Shown here one piece after another: positions 43,583 through 52,579 of a stretch of 64,000 nucleotides of DNA (its first letter is position 1; each line of letters starts with the position of its first letter). The position numbers were made by a program, and so were the translations under genes. Location of the stretch: positions 1 through 64,000 of the forward strand of contig JAOACD010000012.1 of NCBI GenBank assembly GCA_026417975.1, in the 5' to 3' direction. Below the pieces are notes generated by a model that saw only the letters and a program-made list of their open reading frames with translations, did no database searches and was not told the DNA's origin. Source of the stretch: Melioribacter sp. (GTDB lineage: Bacteria; Bacteroidota; Ignavibacteria; Ignavibacteriales; Melioribacteraceae).

Positions 43583-45673
43583 TTATCTATAAAACAGATA
43601 CCGATTGTCAACAATCTTGGCTTGTTTTTTTATTTCTTCAAGCCACAAGTTAAGTAAATAATTTCTTTTATTTTGTGTTAATTCTCTTCTAATAGCAAGC
43701 TTTTGCATTTCAAATGTACTTGGATCGAACTTTGTTCTATATCTAACATTAATTAAATAAACACCCATTCTTCCTTTAACTGGTTGAGACCACTTATTAA
43801 TTTCTCCTTTCAAAGCATAATTCGAAAAAGCATATTCTTGACCAAGTGCAGGAATAAAACCTGTTGATGTAAATTCCGTGGTAGAATCTACACGAGCTTT
43901 ATCCCATACACTAAGAGCTAATTTCTTATCTCCATTATCGCCAAGCTTAGCTCTTATTTGTTTTGCAATTGAAAGTGCTTTTTCAAATTTCTTTTCCTCA
44001 ATTACTTTTGTTTTAATAAGATTCTTAACCTCTTCAAATTTTCTAAATCCTGCTTTTGTAACATCAGAAATTTTTACAACTACATAACCTGCAGGTACTT
44101 TAAAGACATCACTTACATCACCAAGGTTATTTTCAAAAGCCCATTTAACAAGAGCTTTATTAACTCCAAGTCCAGGAATTGCTATAGCATCTTCTGTAAA
44201 GGAAGGAGTTTCTATTACATCATACTTCATCATCTTGGCTTCTGATTCAAAATCGTTTTCTTTAGCTACGTATGCAAAATCGGCTGCATCTTGATAGAGT
44301 TTATCCAACGTAGAGGCAGATAGTTGAATTCTGTTTGTAATTTTTTCAATAACAAAATCTTCATTTAATTTGCCAGTTACTTTTATTATATGATAACCAT
44401 AAGTTGTTTTAACAGGTTTTTGAATTTCTCCTATTTTCCCTTTGAAACATGCATCCTCAAATTCTTTTACCATTTGTCCTTTTGAAAACCATCCCAAATC
44501 ACCTCCATTTGATGCTGAACCTGGATCTTCAGATTTTAATTTTGCTACAGTTGCAAAATTTGCTCCTCTGATTAATTCATTATAAATTTGATTCGCTTTC
44601 TCTAAATCTGCCTTATCATTTCCAGTAGAACGAACTAATATGTGTGAAGCTCTTACAACTTCACTTTTTGACTTTACTTTGTCTATTAATTTATAAACTG
44701 TATAACCTTCGTAAGTATTTATAGGACCAACTACATCACCCTTATTAGATTTTAGCAAAATATCTCTAACTTGAACAGGGAGCGCTGTAATTGAAATTGT
44801 ATCCCTTTTATAAGGTTGATCTGAATAAATTTGAACATAAGATTTAAATGAAGCGGTATCATTCTTTATTTTTGCAACAATTGCCTCAAGATTACTTTTA
44901 ATACCAAGCGAATCGCTTTTTGATGGAATACGACGGAAAAGCACATATTTTAGTTTTCTCGATGGTTCTATTTTGTAATCTTCTTTATGCTTTTCATAGT
45001 ATCTTTCTAACTCACTATCAGAAACTTTTATGTCATTGTCGGGTATTGCACTAATACTTACAAGAACATAATCTGCTCTCATTTTTATATTTTGTCTAAT
45101 AAAATGCTCTTTAACTTCCTCATCTCCTACAACTACAGATGCAAAAAGGTAATTTTGTAGCTTTTGCTGTTGTAATTGTTCTCGAACCATATCTTCATAA
45201 AAAAGAACTATTTGTTTATTTCTGGGGTCTCTCATTGCTTGTTCGTAAAGCTGGCGATTAAAAACTCCCGCTGAATCTGTAAATTGTCTTTTTAATTCTT
45301 CAGGTGGATTTGGTCCTAAAAGAGCCTCTCTTACCTCATCATCAGTAACAATTATACCATACTCTTTTATTTTTTTCTGTAATAGTTTTTGAGTTATTAG
45401 AGCATCCCATACTTGGTCTCTAAAAAAATCCATTTGGGTTTCGTCTATTGTTTGTCCTGTTGACCTCTCCTGATTTTGCCTTGCCCTTTCAACCAAATCA
45501 GAAAATTCCTGATAACTAATTTCTTCTCCATCAATAGAACCCACATTCTGAGACCTCTGCCCTAAAAACTCAAGAACTCTTGAATCTGATATAACCATAA
45601 ACAGAACAAATAGCCCTCCTACAAGAAGAATGAACCACGGAGCTAAACTCCTCATTCTTGCCATCATTGCCAT
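43583..45673 (-). CDS. PpiD/SurA-like periplasmic peptidyl-prolyl isomerase
   Basis: 696 residues. A single N-terminal membrane anchor (LAPWFILLVGGLFVLFMVI) is followed by a SurA_N/PpiD chaperone region (VGSIDGEEISYQEFSDLVE). A parvulin domain follows at about residues 340-435 (VRASHILVRS, SEDPGSASNGGDLGWFSKG, KTTYGYHIIKVTG). A second, degenerate parvulin-like segment lies further on. It helps fold exported and outer-membrane proteins. A strong GGAGGT site precedes the ATG. It stands alone with its own terminator. Confidence 0.93.
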   Translation of the reverse strand: MAMMARMRSLAPWFILLVGGLFVLFMVISDSRVLEFLGQRSQNVGSIDGEEISYQEFSDLVERARQNQERSTGQTIDETQMDFFRDQVWDALITQKLLQKKIKEYGIIVTDDEVREALLGPNPPEELKRQFTDSAGVFNRQLYEQAMRDPRNKQIVLFYEDMVREQLQQQKLQNYLFASVVVGDEEVKEHFIRQNIKMRADYVLVSISAIPDNDIKVSDSELERYYEKHKEDYKIEPSRKLKYVLFRRIPSKSDSLGIKSNLEAIVAKIKNDTASFKSYVQIYSDQPYKRDTISITALPVQVRDILLKSNKGDVVGPINTYEGYTVYKLIDKVKSKSEVVRASHILVRSTGNDKADLEKANQIYNELIRGANFATVAKLKSEDPGSASNGGDLGWFSKGQMVKEFEDACFKGKIGEIQKPVKTTYGYHIIKVTGKLNEDFVIEKITNRIQLSASTLDKLYQDAADFAYVAKENDFESEAKMMKYDVIETPSFTEDAIAIPGLGVNKALVKWAFENNLGDVSDVFKVPAGYVVVKISDVTKAGFRKFEEVKNLIKTKVIEEKKFEKALSIAKQIRAKLGDNGDKKLALSVWDKARVDSTTEFTSTGFIPALGQEYAFSNYALKGEINKWSQPVKGRMGVYLINVRYRTKFDPSTFEMQKLAIRRELTQNKRNYLLNLWLEEIKKQAKIVDNRYLFYR

Positions 45674-45862
45674 ATAATCAACCTCCGTTTAGAAAGAAAA
45701 ATTAATTTTAGGAAGTTAATTTAGATACACAATAAAACAAATGCAATTTATAAAAAGTTATTTTTTACCATTAACTTTATAATTTAACTGAATCTAAAAT
45801 TTATTTGCGTCTAAAAATTAACCCTTATAATTTGGTATACAAATTTTTTAGGATTAATTTAT

Positions 45863-46075
45863 ATGCTGTCATTCTTTGATACTTGGTTACCATTCATTTA
45901 CTTATACGTAGGAGGCGGAATTTTTTTCATTTTCGGTTTATACCTAATTCGTAAAACAAAAGCACTCGACATGAGATTAAAACATCACCGGTTTTGGTGG
46001 AAAGTTTTAATCTTTGGATATTTTTATTTTATGGCTATTCATGCCTTCCTTATAATTGCAGCACTTTATTTGTGA
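45863..46075 (+). CDS. Small two-helix membrane protein, probable symporter accessory subunit
   Basis: 70 residues: MLSFFDTWLPFIYLYVGGGI (first helix), a short basic loop (RKTKALDMRLKHHRFWWK) and a second helix (VLIFGYFYFMAIHAFLII). The N-terminal D-x-W followed by a hydrophobic helix resembles the small accessory proteins encoded next to some sodium/solute symporters; this is by resemblance only. It ends 7 bp before the symporter ATG, so the two are translated from one mRNA. Its role in assembly or regulation is not shown. Confidence 0.7.
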   Translation: MLSFFDTWLPFIYLYVGGGIFFIFGLYLIRKTKALDMRLKHHRFWWKVLIFGYFYFMAIHAFLIIAALYL

Positions 46076-46082
46076 GCATCCC

Positions 46083-48197
46083 ATGGAACAACTTCATAAC
46101 ATCGGTACTCAGCTAGACTGGATTGTACTTATTATTTACATGATAACAATGTTACTATTTGGTTCCTATTTTGCAAAGTATAATAAAGATACAAACGACT
46201 TCTTCTTTGGTGGCAGAAGATTTAGTTGGTGGCTTATTGCAATGTCAATAGTTGCTACAGGAATAAGCAGTCACAGTTTTGTTAAATATTCAGCAATGGG
46301 CTTTAAGTATGGATTCTCTTCTTCAATGTCTTATATGAATGACTGGTTTTTTGTTCCCTTATTTATGTTTGGTTGGTTACCTATTATCATTTACTCAAGA
46401 ATTCGTTCCATACCTGAATATTTTGAAAAAAGATTTTCACCATTTGCAAGATTCCTTGTTACAATTCTTCAATTATTGTACTTAATTGGTTATGTAGGAA
46501 TCGGATTTCTTACTATGGGAAAAGCTATTATGCCTTTAATGCCTGAATATTTTACTATTTTGGGTTTCCAAATTCATGTTACATTAATGGGATTAATTTG
46601 GGCAACAGCTTTAATAACAGGTGTATACATAACATTTGGCGGTCAAACTGCAGTAATATTTACTGATTTAGTTCAAGGAACAATGTTACTTATTGCAGGA
46701 TTACTTGTATTCTTCTTGGGTATTTCTTATGTAGGTGGTTTGGATTCTTTCTGGGGTCTTTTACCTACTAGTTGGAAATTACCATTTGCTGGTTTTAATT
46801 CTCCAGCAGAATTCAATTCCGTAGGAACTTTTTGGGAGGATGCAATTGCAGGTTCAGTAGGATTCTTGTTCATGAACATGGGTTTAATAATGAGATTTAT
46901 GGCAGCAAAAAATGTACACGAGGGAAGGAAAGCTGCTGCTGCTAACGTTCTATTTATGTTACCAATTTCTGCTATAGTAGTAGGCGGCGCAGGCTGGGTA
47001 GCAAAGGCTATTTCGATTATGAATCCCAATATTATACCGCCAAATATAAATCCTGATTCTGTATTTGTTGTTGTTGCAAACATCTTAACTGGTCCTGGCG
47101 TTTTTGGCTTTGTTGTTGCTGCTATTGCAGCAGCTCTAATGTCTACCGTTAGTACTCTAGTAAACGCTGCTTCAGCAATATATGTTAACGATGTTGACAG
47201 ACCTATCAGAATCTGGCTAAAAAAATTAAGAAGAAGTGAACGACTGCCAGAAAAGAAAGCAATGCTTGTAGCAAGAGTTTCTACGATAATATTAACGTTA
47301 ATGGGTGTCTTTGCAGTATATGCTTTTGTTTCCTATCCAACAATTTACCAAGCCCATGCATTTTTTCATGCAACTTTGACTCCACCTTTAATGGTTGCAA
47401 TCTTTTTTGGTGCTTTCTGGAAAAAATTCACACCTGCAGGATTAATAACTACCGTAATTGGTGGAATCTCACTTATGCTATTAGGAAACAGATTCCCATA
47501 TGAACTAATAAGACCAATTGCTCACGGTACTCCCTACGATCCCGTTCATCCTTATACTTATATGAGTGCTCTCTATAATCTAATTGTTTGTGTTTCACTT
47601 GCAGTTCTTACTACTATCTTTCAAAAGCAACTTAGAAAACTTTCTAATAAAATAATAGATTCAAAAAGCCACTTTATAATGTATCCCATAATTGGATTCA
47701 CTGCTTTAGTATTTATTATAGACGTTTTAGTTGCTGTTTTGAAGTTAGAAACTTTTTCTCTCGAGTTCTTGATGTGTTTAACAATTTTAGCTTCCTTTTT
47801 TGTTGCCTTAATTTCTACGCACTATGTGAAATATGACTCAGAACGACAAATTGAAGGATTAACAATTTGGTCGATTCACAAAGCAAAAGAAATCTATAAA
47901 GGCAGAAAAGTAAATGAAAGAGATGGAGAAAAAGTCAGGGTCCACTGGAAATTAATTAAAGATGACAACGAAGACATTGTTAATTTTTCAAAAAAGGATA
48001 TGAATAAAATGGCAGCTGAAGTTGGAGACTTTGTTTACTTATCCGATGCCCGCAAATATTTGGGGGGATTAAAATCAGTTCATTCAGTTTACGGTGAACC
48101 ACACAACGAAGAAGGAATTGTTTATATAAGAAAAAGACATCTTGAACACGGCTTATTTGTTGAAGGAAAAATACTTGAAGCAGAAAAAGAGATGTAA
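46083..48197 (+). CDS. Sodium:solute symporter (SSS family) with C-terminal cytoplasmic domain
   Basis: 704 residues from the ATG at 46083; the track's TTG at 46056 would overlap the small ORF. About 13-14 helices have the SSS pattern: DWIVLIIYMITMLLFGSYFA, FFFGGRRFSWWLIAMSIVAT, AIAAALMSTVSTLVNAASAI (sodium-site Ser/Thr in the last). After the helices, about 100 residues form a charged domain (EGLTIWSIHKAKEIYKGRKV through the end, with GDFVYLSDARKYLGGLKS) that is not part of the minimal symporter. The solute is not predictable. The small membrane protein upstream is its likely partner. Confidence 0.92.
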   Translation: MEQLHNIGTQLDWIVLIIYMITMLLFGSYFAKYNKDTNDFFFGGRRFSWWLIAMSIVATGISSHSFVKYSAMGFKYGFSSSMSYMNDWFFVPLFMFGWLPIIIYSRIRSIPEYFEKRFSPFARFLVTILQLLYLIGYVGIGFLTMGKAIMPLMPEYFTILGFQIHVTLMGLIWATALITGVYITFGGQTAVIFTDLVQGTMLLIAGLLVFFLGISYVGGLDSFWGLLPTSWKLPFAGFNSPAEFNSVGTFWEDAIAGSVGFLFMNMGLIMRFMAAKNVHEGRKAAAANVLFMLPISAIVVGGAGWVAKAISIMNPNIIPPNINPDSVFVVVANILTGPGVFGFVVAAIAAALMSTVSTLVNAASAIYVNDVDRPIRIWLKKLRRSERLPEKKAMLVARVSTIILTLMGVFAVYAFVSYPTIYQAHAFFHATLTPPLMVAIFFGAFWKKFTPAGLITTVIGGISLMLLGNRFPYELIRPIAHGTPYDPVHPYTYMSALYNLIVCVSLAVLTTIFQKQLRKLSNKIIDSKSHFIMYPIIGFTALVFIIDVLVAVLKLETFSLEFLMCLTILASFFVALISTHYVKYDSERQIEGLTIWSIHKAKEIYKGRKVNERDGEKVRVHWKLIKDDNEDIVNFSKKDMNKMAAEVGDFVYLSDARKYLGGLKSVHSVYGEPHNEEGIVYIRKRHLEHGLFVEGKILEAEKEM

Positions 48198-48365
48198 TAA
48201 ATCATTCAGAATAAAATCATAACGTAAAACATTTGATTTAATAGAAATCTTAGCGCTAGAAATAATAAAAAAGATGTTCTGCTTTTTAAGAAAATCAAAA
48301 TTAAATTTTTTACTTGCAGGTTTTGAGAAAAAAATTTTTAATGCAAAAATATTCTATTAATCTTC

Positions 48366-48845
48366 TTAGTATCCAAATCTCTCTTTCAATTTTTTTTCTA
48401 CAATTGGAGGAACAAACTCAGAAACATTTCCATGAAACTGAGCAAGATTTTTTACAATGGTAGAATTAAGATATGTATATTTATCGTGCGGCATAAGTAA
48501 AATTGTAGTAATATCACCAGCCAATTTTCTATTCATTAATGCCATTTGAAATTCATATTCAAAATCACTTACAGCTCTTAACCCTCTTATTATACCAATT
48601 GCTCCAACCTGCTTTGCATGTTCAACAACCAGTCCATCATAAGAATCAACAATTACATTTCTAAAGTCTTTCAAACTTTCTTTTAACATTTCAAGTCTTT
48701 CTTCTACAGTGAACAGAGCTGTTTTCATAGGATTCCTTGCAACAGTTACAATAACCTCTTCAAACAATTCACTTGCCCTTTGAACTATATCTATGTGTCC
48801 ATTTGTAACCGGATCAAATGTTCCAGGGTAAATTACCTTTGCCAT
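48366..48845 (-). CDS. coaD: Phosphopantetheine adenylyltransferase
   Basis: Penultimate step of coenzyme A synthesis: 4'-phosphopantetheine plus ATP gives dephospho-CoA. The nucleotidyl-transfer motif is YPGTFDPVTNGH. IGIIRGLRAVSDFEYEFQMA and the C-terminal YLNSTIVKNLAQFHGNVSEFVP fit well. The length of 159 residues is standard. It follows rsmD by 12 bp; rsmD-coaD is a very common pair. Confidence 0.97.
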   Translation of the reverse strand: MAKVIYPGTFDPVTNGHIDIVQRASELFEEVIVTVARNPMKTALFTVEERLEMLKESLKDFRNVIVDSYDGLVVEHAKQVGAIGIIRGLRAVSDFEYEFQMALMNRKLAGDITTILLMPHDKYTYLNSTIVKNLAQFHGNVSEFVPPIVEKKLKERFGY

Positions 48846-48857
48846 TGTTACACCTAT

Positions 48858-49406
48858 TTAATTATTCTTAAAAAGATATATAAAGCTATCTCCAATCTTC
48901 CTAAATGGCTCTATGTTAAAGTTGCTTATATCTTTTTGTTTTGTTTGGATAGACCTTTCAACCAAGATGATTCCATTCTTTTTTAAATAATTCCTTTCAA
49001 GGAAATTTTTAATTACAATATAAATATCATCTTTGAAAAAAGGAGGATCAGCTAAAATTAAGTCATACTCTTCATGATTTTTCATTTTCGAAAACTTAAT
49101 AGCATCAATTTTATAAATTCTACATTTATCTTCAGCTTGCAAAGATGCAATATTTTCCTTCAAAACTTTTGAAACAAAAAAATTTTTTTCTACAAAGTGT
49201 ATTTCCCTTGCTCCTCTACTTAAAGCTTCAAGACCTAGCGAACCTGAACCTGCATAAACATCACATACCTTTATACCTTCGAAGTCAATCTGATTCGATA
49301 AATAATTAAATAAAGATTCCTTTACTTTATCAGTTGTTGGACGCACAAACTTAGAATTAGGAAACTTTATTATGCGCCCTCCATATTTTCCCGCAATTAT
49401 TCTCAT
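48858..49406 (-). CDS. rsmD: 16S rRNA (guanine-966-N2)-methyltransferase RsmD
   Basis: Methylates G966 of 16S rRNA. The N-terminus MRIIAGKYGGRII and PTTDKVKESLFNYL are typical. The AdoMet site is VYAGSGSLGLEALSRGA, and the catalytic NPPY-type motif is ADPPFF. The length of 182 residues is normal. It overlaps the pilM-like gene by 4 bp and precedes coaD. Confidence 0.95.
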   Translation of the reverse strand: MRIIAGKYGGRIIKFPNSKFVRPTTDKVKESLFNYLSNQIDFEGIKVCDVYAGSGSLGLEALSRGAREIHFVEKNFFVSKVLKENIASLQAEDKCRIYKIDAIKFSKMKNHEEYDLILADPPFFKDDIYIVIKNFLERNYLKKNGIILVERSIQTKQKDISNFNIEPFRKIGDSFIYLFKNN

Positions 49407-50332
49407 ACAATTCTTATTGCCATTCCAGTTGCGGCTGTAAACGAATTATATTGCGAGGTATAAAGCGGATTTTTCTTCATTTCTTCTTCTACTTTCAACT
49501 TTTCAAAAGGATTAATCTTCAGAACCCTGCAATTAAACTTTTCTTCTATTTTTATTATCACCTCATCAGTTATACTTTGTCCACTTATTAGAATTTGATT
49601 TACCAAAGTTATATCAATACCAAATTTAGATAATTGAAAAATAATCTCATCAAAAAAATCGAATATTTTTGTAGTATTGAACATTTTGAAATAAAATGGA
49701 TATGTACCTTCAATTGCCATAAAAGAGGAAAAACTTTGGTCTATATAAAAACTAAGTATTACAGAATCTTTTGTTACATTTCTTAACAAACGCAAAAAAG
49801 CTATCGAAGAAAGATGGGCATTGTCAACAAACCTAAGCTTTAAGTTATTGTTATTACAAAATTTATTTAAAGCAGAAACAATTGATTTATCGATAGCAAA
49901 AATAATTGCTTTGTCTTCAGTTCTAATTGAAGTTTTATTTACTTCGATATGTTGAATAAGAAAATTTTCAGAAAAAAGATGAGGATACAAAATACTTAGC
50001 TCCCATTTAAATTGTTCTATTAAATCTCTTCTTGTTAAGGTGGGTTCAAATGGTATTTCTGTTACTATAAAGAAATTATGTGGAAGAGAAAAGGATATAT
50101 ACTTAGAAACAATTTTTTTTTTAGAAATAATTTTATTAAATGAATCTTGCAAGATCGATATAAGATGCACTTCGTGCTCAGAATTTAAGCCCTTCGTTAT
50201 AGAAGGGCTTAAACTTTCTTTTAATATTACTTGATCAACATTTTCCAAATAAAATGAGTTGTGCTTATAACTTACCTCAACAAACTGAAACTTACTTTCT
50301 GTTAAATTAATTCCAATATGGTTTTGAAACAC
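49403..50332 (-). CDS. PilM-like (type IV pilus/type II secretion actin-fold) protein
   Basis: 309 residues. The N-terminal NHIGINLTESKFQFVEV and the C-terminal FTAATGMAIRIV resemble PilM/EpsL, actin-fold cytoplasmic scaffold proteins of type IV pilus-type machines. Similarity is moderate, and the nucleotide-binding loop is not obvious. A perfect 12-bp inverted repeat lies inside the gene (50184-50213). It is encoded just downstream of a pseudopilin-like gene and a comEA gene, which supports a DNA-uptake or secretion role. No PilN, PilO or PilQ follows; rsmD comes next. Confidence 0.65.
   Translation of the reverse strand: MFQNHIGINLTESKFQFVEVSYKHNSFYLENVDQVILKESLSPSITKGLNSEHEVHLISILQDSFNKIISKKKIVSKYISFSLPHNFFIVTEIPFEPTLTRRDLIEQFKWELSILYPHLFSENFLIQHIEVNKTSIRTEDKAIIFAIDKSIVSALNKFCNNNNLKLRFVDNAHLSSIAFLRLLRNVTKDSVILSFYIDQSFSSFMAIEGTYPFYFKMFNTTKIFDFFDEIIFQLSKFGIDITLVNQILISGQSITDEVIIKIEEKFNCRVLKINPFEKLKVEEEMKKNPLYTSQYNSFTAATGMAIRIV
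50184..50213. repeat. Perfect 12-bp inverted repeat inside the pilM-like gene
   Basis: TTTAAGCCCTTC and GAAGGGCTTAAA flank a GTTATA loop. It falls in coding sequence for residues near SLSPSITKGLNS. There is no T-run on either side, so a terminator is unlikely. Confidence 0.6.
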
Positions 50333-50351
50333 ATTAACTCAAAAATAATTT

Positions 50352-50909
50352 CTATTCCCATGATGCTGTATGTTTAAGAGCATCACTTCTCAAATCACCT
50401 ATAGTTCCATAACCATCAGGACATTGAATAAAGTATCTTTGTCCTATTGTTTTGATCGAATCGATTTTAATTATTCTTCCACGCCTATCAATTATAGTGT
50501 CTGCTGTTACAGAAGTATCGACTTGAATTATATAGGGTTTACCTGATTTAGGTGAATGAGTTATAGAATCCCAAACAAGTTTTCCATCCGATAATTTAAC
50601 AAAAGGATTGGTAGATTTTCCTGTAACGCTATCAACTCCTTCCATAGCTTTTTTAACACTAGGATCAGTTTTCAAAAAATTAATAAGTGCTGTTAAATTA
50701 TCAGTGAATTTACCATATTTTGCTTCCCATAACTTTTCTGCTGCACGAAGATTAGACATTCTTAATCTAGATTCTTGCTTGTAATATTTTTCTTTCTCAA
50801 GCACTTCGTTTGGATCAAGATAGGCAACTTTTATCAACACATAAACTAATACAACAATTATAGCATACAATACTGCATGAATGTACCATGGTTCTGACTT
50901 ATAGCTCAT
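50352..50909 (-). CDS. Pseudopilin-like single-pass protein
   Basis: 185 residues. A single hydrophobic helix near the N-terminus (IHAVLYAIIVVLVYVLIKVA) is followed by a helix RMSNLRAAEKLWEAKYGKFT and then a beta-rich part with PYIIQVDTS and CPDGYGTIGDL. This is the layout of GspG-like pseudopilins, where a residue set near 'YGKFTDNLTAL' marks the family's helix-to-strand turn. The usual pre-pilin peptidase site is not clear, so it may be a relative that is not processed. It lies 19 bp from both neighbours, comEA and pilM-like. Confidence 0.6.
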   Translation of the reverse strand: MSYKSEPWYIHAVLYAIIVVLVYVLIKVAYLDPNEVLEKEKYYKQESRLRMSNLRAAEKLWEAKYGKFTDNLTALINFLKTDPSVKKAMEGVDSVTGKSTNPFVKLSDGKLVWDSITHSPKSGKPYIIQVDTSVTADTIIDRRGRIIKIDSIKTIGQRYFIQCPDGYGTIGDLRSDALKHTASWE

Positions 50910-50928
50910 TATTCCTCCAATATAAGAT

Positions 50929-51360
50929 TTAATTAACAGTTATCATGTTTTTTATTTTATTGAACTTAGCTTTTCCAATACCTTTAACTTTCATTAAATC
51001 TTTAATGCTTCTAAATTCTCCGTTTCTATTTCTATAATTCAAAATTTCTGTTGCTGTTTTTTCTCCTATTCCAGGCAGTTTCACCAATTCACTTAAATTT
51101 GCCTTATTAATATTAATTAATCGATAATTAGTATCTACATCTATTTTTTTTGTTAAATTATCAGTGCTAAAATCTAAAAGTTCTTGCTTATAATCAACTT
51201 TTTTATTGTCCAATTTTTCGTAAAAAACATTTGTGTCAATATTACTATTAAGGAAAAGACTATCCTCTTTTGAGTAATTAAAAACAAATAAATTTTTATC
51301 CTCTTTTTCTTTAAGGTAATTAATTACAATACCTACAAAAAGTGCCGTCAATAAAAACAA
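50929..51360 (-). CDS. ComEA-like helix-hairpin-helix DNA-binding protein
   Basis: The C-terminal ~70 residues are two helix-hairpin-helix motifs (NINKANLSELVKLPGIGEKT and IKDLMKVKGIGKAKFNKIKN), as in ComEA, the periplasmic DNA receptor for uptake. The N-terminal hydrophobic stretch (FLLTALFVGIVINYL) is a membrane anchor. The annotated start is a TTG within that helix, with no ribosome site. The same frame stays open upstream, adding IDLFDKISKKIGFTQTEF and so on, back to an ATC at 51423 where homologues would have an ATG. The true N-terminus may therefore be at 51423. Confidence 0.82.
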   Translation of the reverse strand: MFLLTALFVGIVINYLKEKEDKNLFVFNYSKEDSLFLNSNIDTNVFYEKLDNKKVDYKQELLDFSTDNLTKKIDVDTNYRLININKANLSELVKLPGIGEKTATEILNYRNRNGEFRSIKDLMKVKGIGKAKFNKIKNMITVN

Positions 51361-51448
51361 AATAATTCTAAATTCAGTTTGAGTGAACCCTATTTTCTTT
51401 GATATTTTATCAAATAAGTCGATATGCCCCTCATAAAATGTTTAAAAC

Positions 51449-52573
51449 TTAATCGCCAACTTTAATGTTAGGCATTTTTTGAAGCTCTTTTAACAATTCT
51501 TTCTCTTTGGCAGTTACGTTTTTAGGTACATGGATATTTATTTTAACGAGTTGGTCACCAGCACCAGGACTATTTAAGTGTTGAATTCCTTTATCTCTCA
51601 TCTTAAGGAACTTACCAGGTTGTGTTCCAGGTTCAATTTTTAGCTTAGCTTTTCCTGTTAATGTAGGAACTTCAACTTCGGTACCTAATACAGCTTCGGG
51701 GAAACTAATGTATAATTCATAAATAACATTGTCGCCTTCCCTTGTAAAATACTGATGGGGCAACTCTTGAAATACTACAATTAAATCCCCTGCAGGTCCA
51801 CCATTCTTTCCAACATTACCCTCGCCTCTTAAAGTCATATAACTTCCATCGTGAACACCTGCTGGAATGTTTATCTTAATTGTAGTTTCGCCATAAACTC
51901 TTCCATCTCCCGAACATGTTGGGCATGGATCTGCAATAACTTTGCCTGAACCCCCACAATTTTTACATGTAGATATATTAACAAACTGACCAAAAATAGA
52001 CCTTGACACCTGTCTAATCTCTCCTGTGCCGTTGCAAACAGAGCAAGTTCTATATCCAGAAGAAGCTCTTGCACCTGTTCCGCCACATGTCTCGCACCTA
52101 TTATATCTTTTGATTTTTACTTTTTTAGATGTTCCTGTTGCAATCTCCTCTAAAGTAAGCTTAAGTGTTATTTTTAAATCAGAACCTGGTGTTCCAACTG
52201 TCTTTTCCTTTGTTCTTTGGGAGGTAGAAGTTCCAAAAAAATCGTCGAATATAGAAGAACCACCAAACGCACTACCAAATATATCAGAGAAGTGAGTAAA
52301 GATATCATTTACATTTTCAAATCCTCTAAAGTCTTCGCCTCCTCGTAAACCACTGTGTCCATATTTATCATACTTAGCACGTTTTTCTTTATTACTCAAT
52401 ACTTCATATGCTTCAGCAGCTTCTTTAAATTTTTCTTCAGCTTCTTTATTACCTGGATTTCTATCTGGATGATATTGCATAGCTAGTTTTCTATAAGCTC
52501 TTCTTATCTCTTCTTCTGATGCATCTCTACTTACACCTAAAATTTCATAATAATCTCTCTTTGCCATAGCCAA
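51449..52573 (-). CDS. dnaJ: Chaperone DnaJ (Hsp40)
   Basis: Co-chaperone of DnaK. The J domain has HPD in [10 protein letters not shown] Gly/Phe-rich linker (about residues 75-115) precedes the zinc region with four CxxCxGxG units: [24 protein letters not shown] and CPTCSGDG. The C-terminal substrate domain ends in a Lys-rich helix. The length of 374 residues is standard. It is the third gene of hrcA-grpE-dnaJ, 6 bp after grpE. dnaK is not in the window. Confidence 0.97.
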   Translation of the reverse strand: MAMAKRDYYEILGVSRDASEEEIRRAYRKLAMQYHPDRNPGNKEAEEKFKEAAEAYEVLSNKEKRAKYDKYGHSGLRGGEDFRGFENVNDIFTHFSDIFGSAFGGSSIFDDFFGTSTSQRTKEKTVGTPGSDLKITLKLTLEEIATGTSKKVKIKRYNRCETCGGTGARASSGYRTCSVCNGTGEIRQVSRSIFGQFVNISTCKNCGGSGKVIADPCPTCSGDGRVYGETTIKINIPAGVHDGSYMTLRGEGNVGKNGGPAGDLIVVFQELPHQYFTREGDNVIYELYISFPEAVLGTEVEVPTLTGKAKLKIEPGTQPGKFLKMRDKGIQHLNSPGAGDQLVKINIHVPKNVTAKEKELLKELQKMPNIKVGD

Positions 52574-52579
52574 AGCCTT

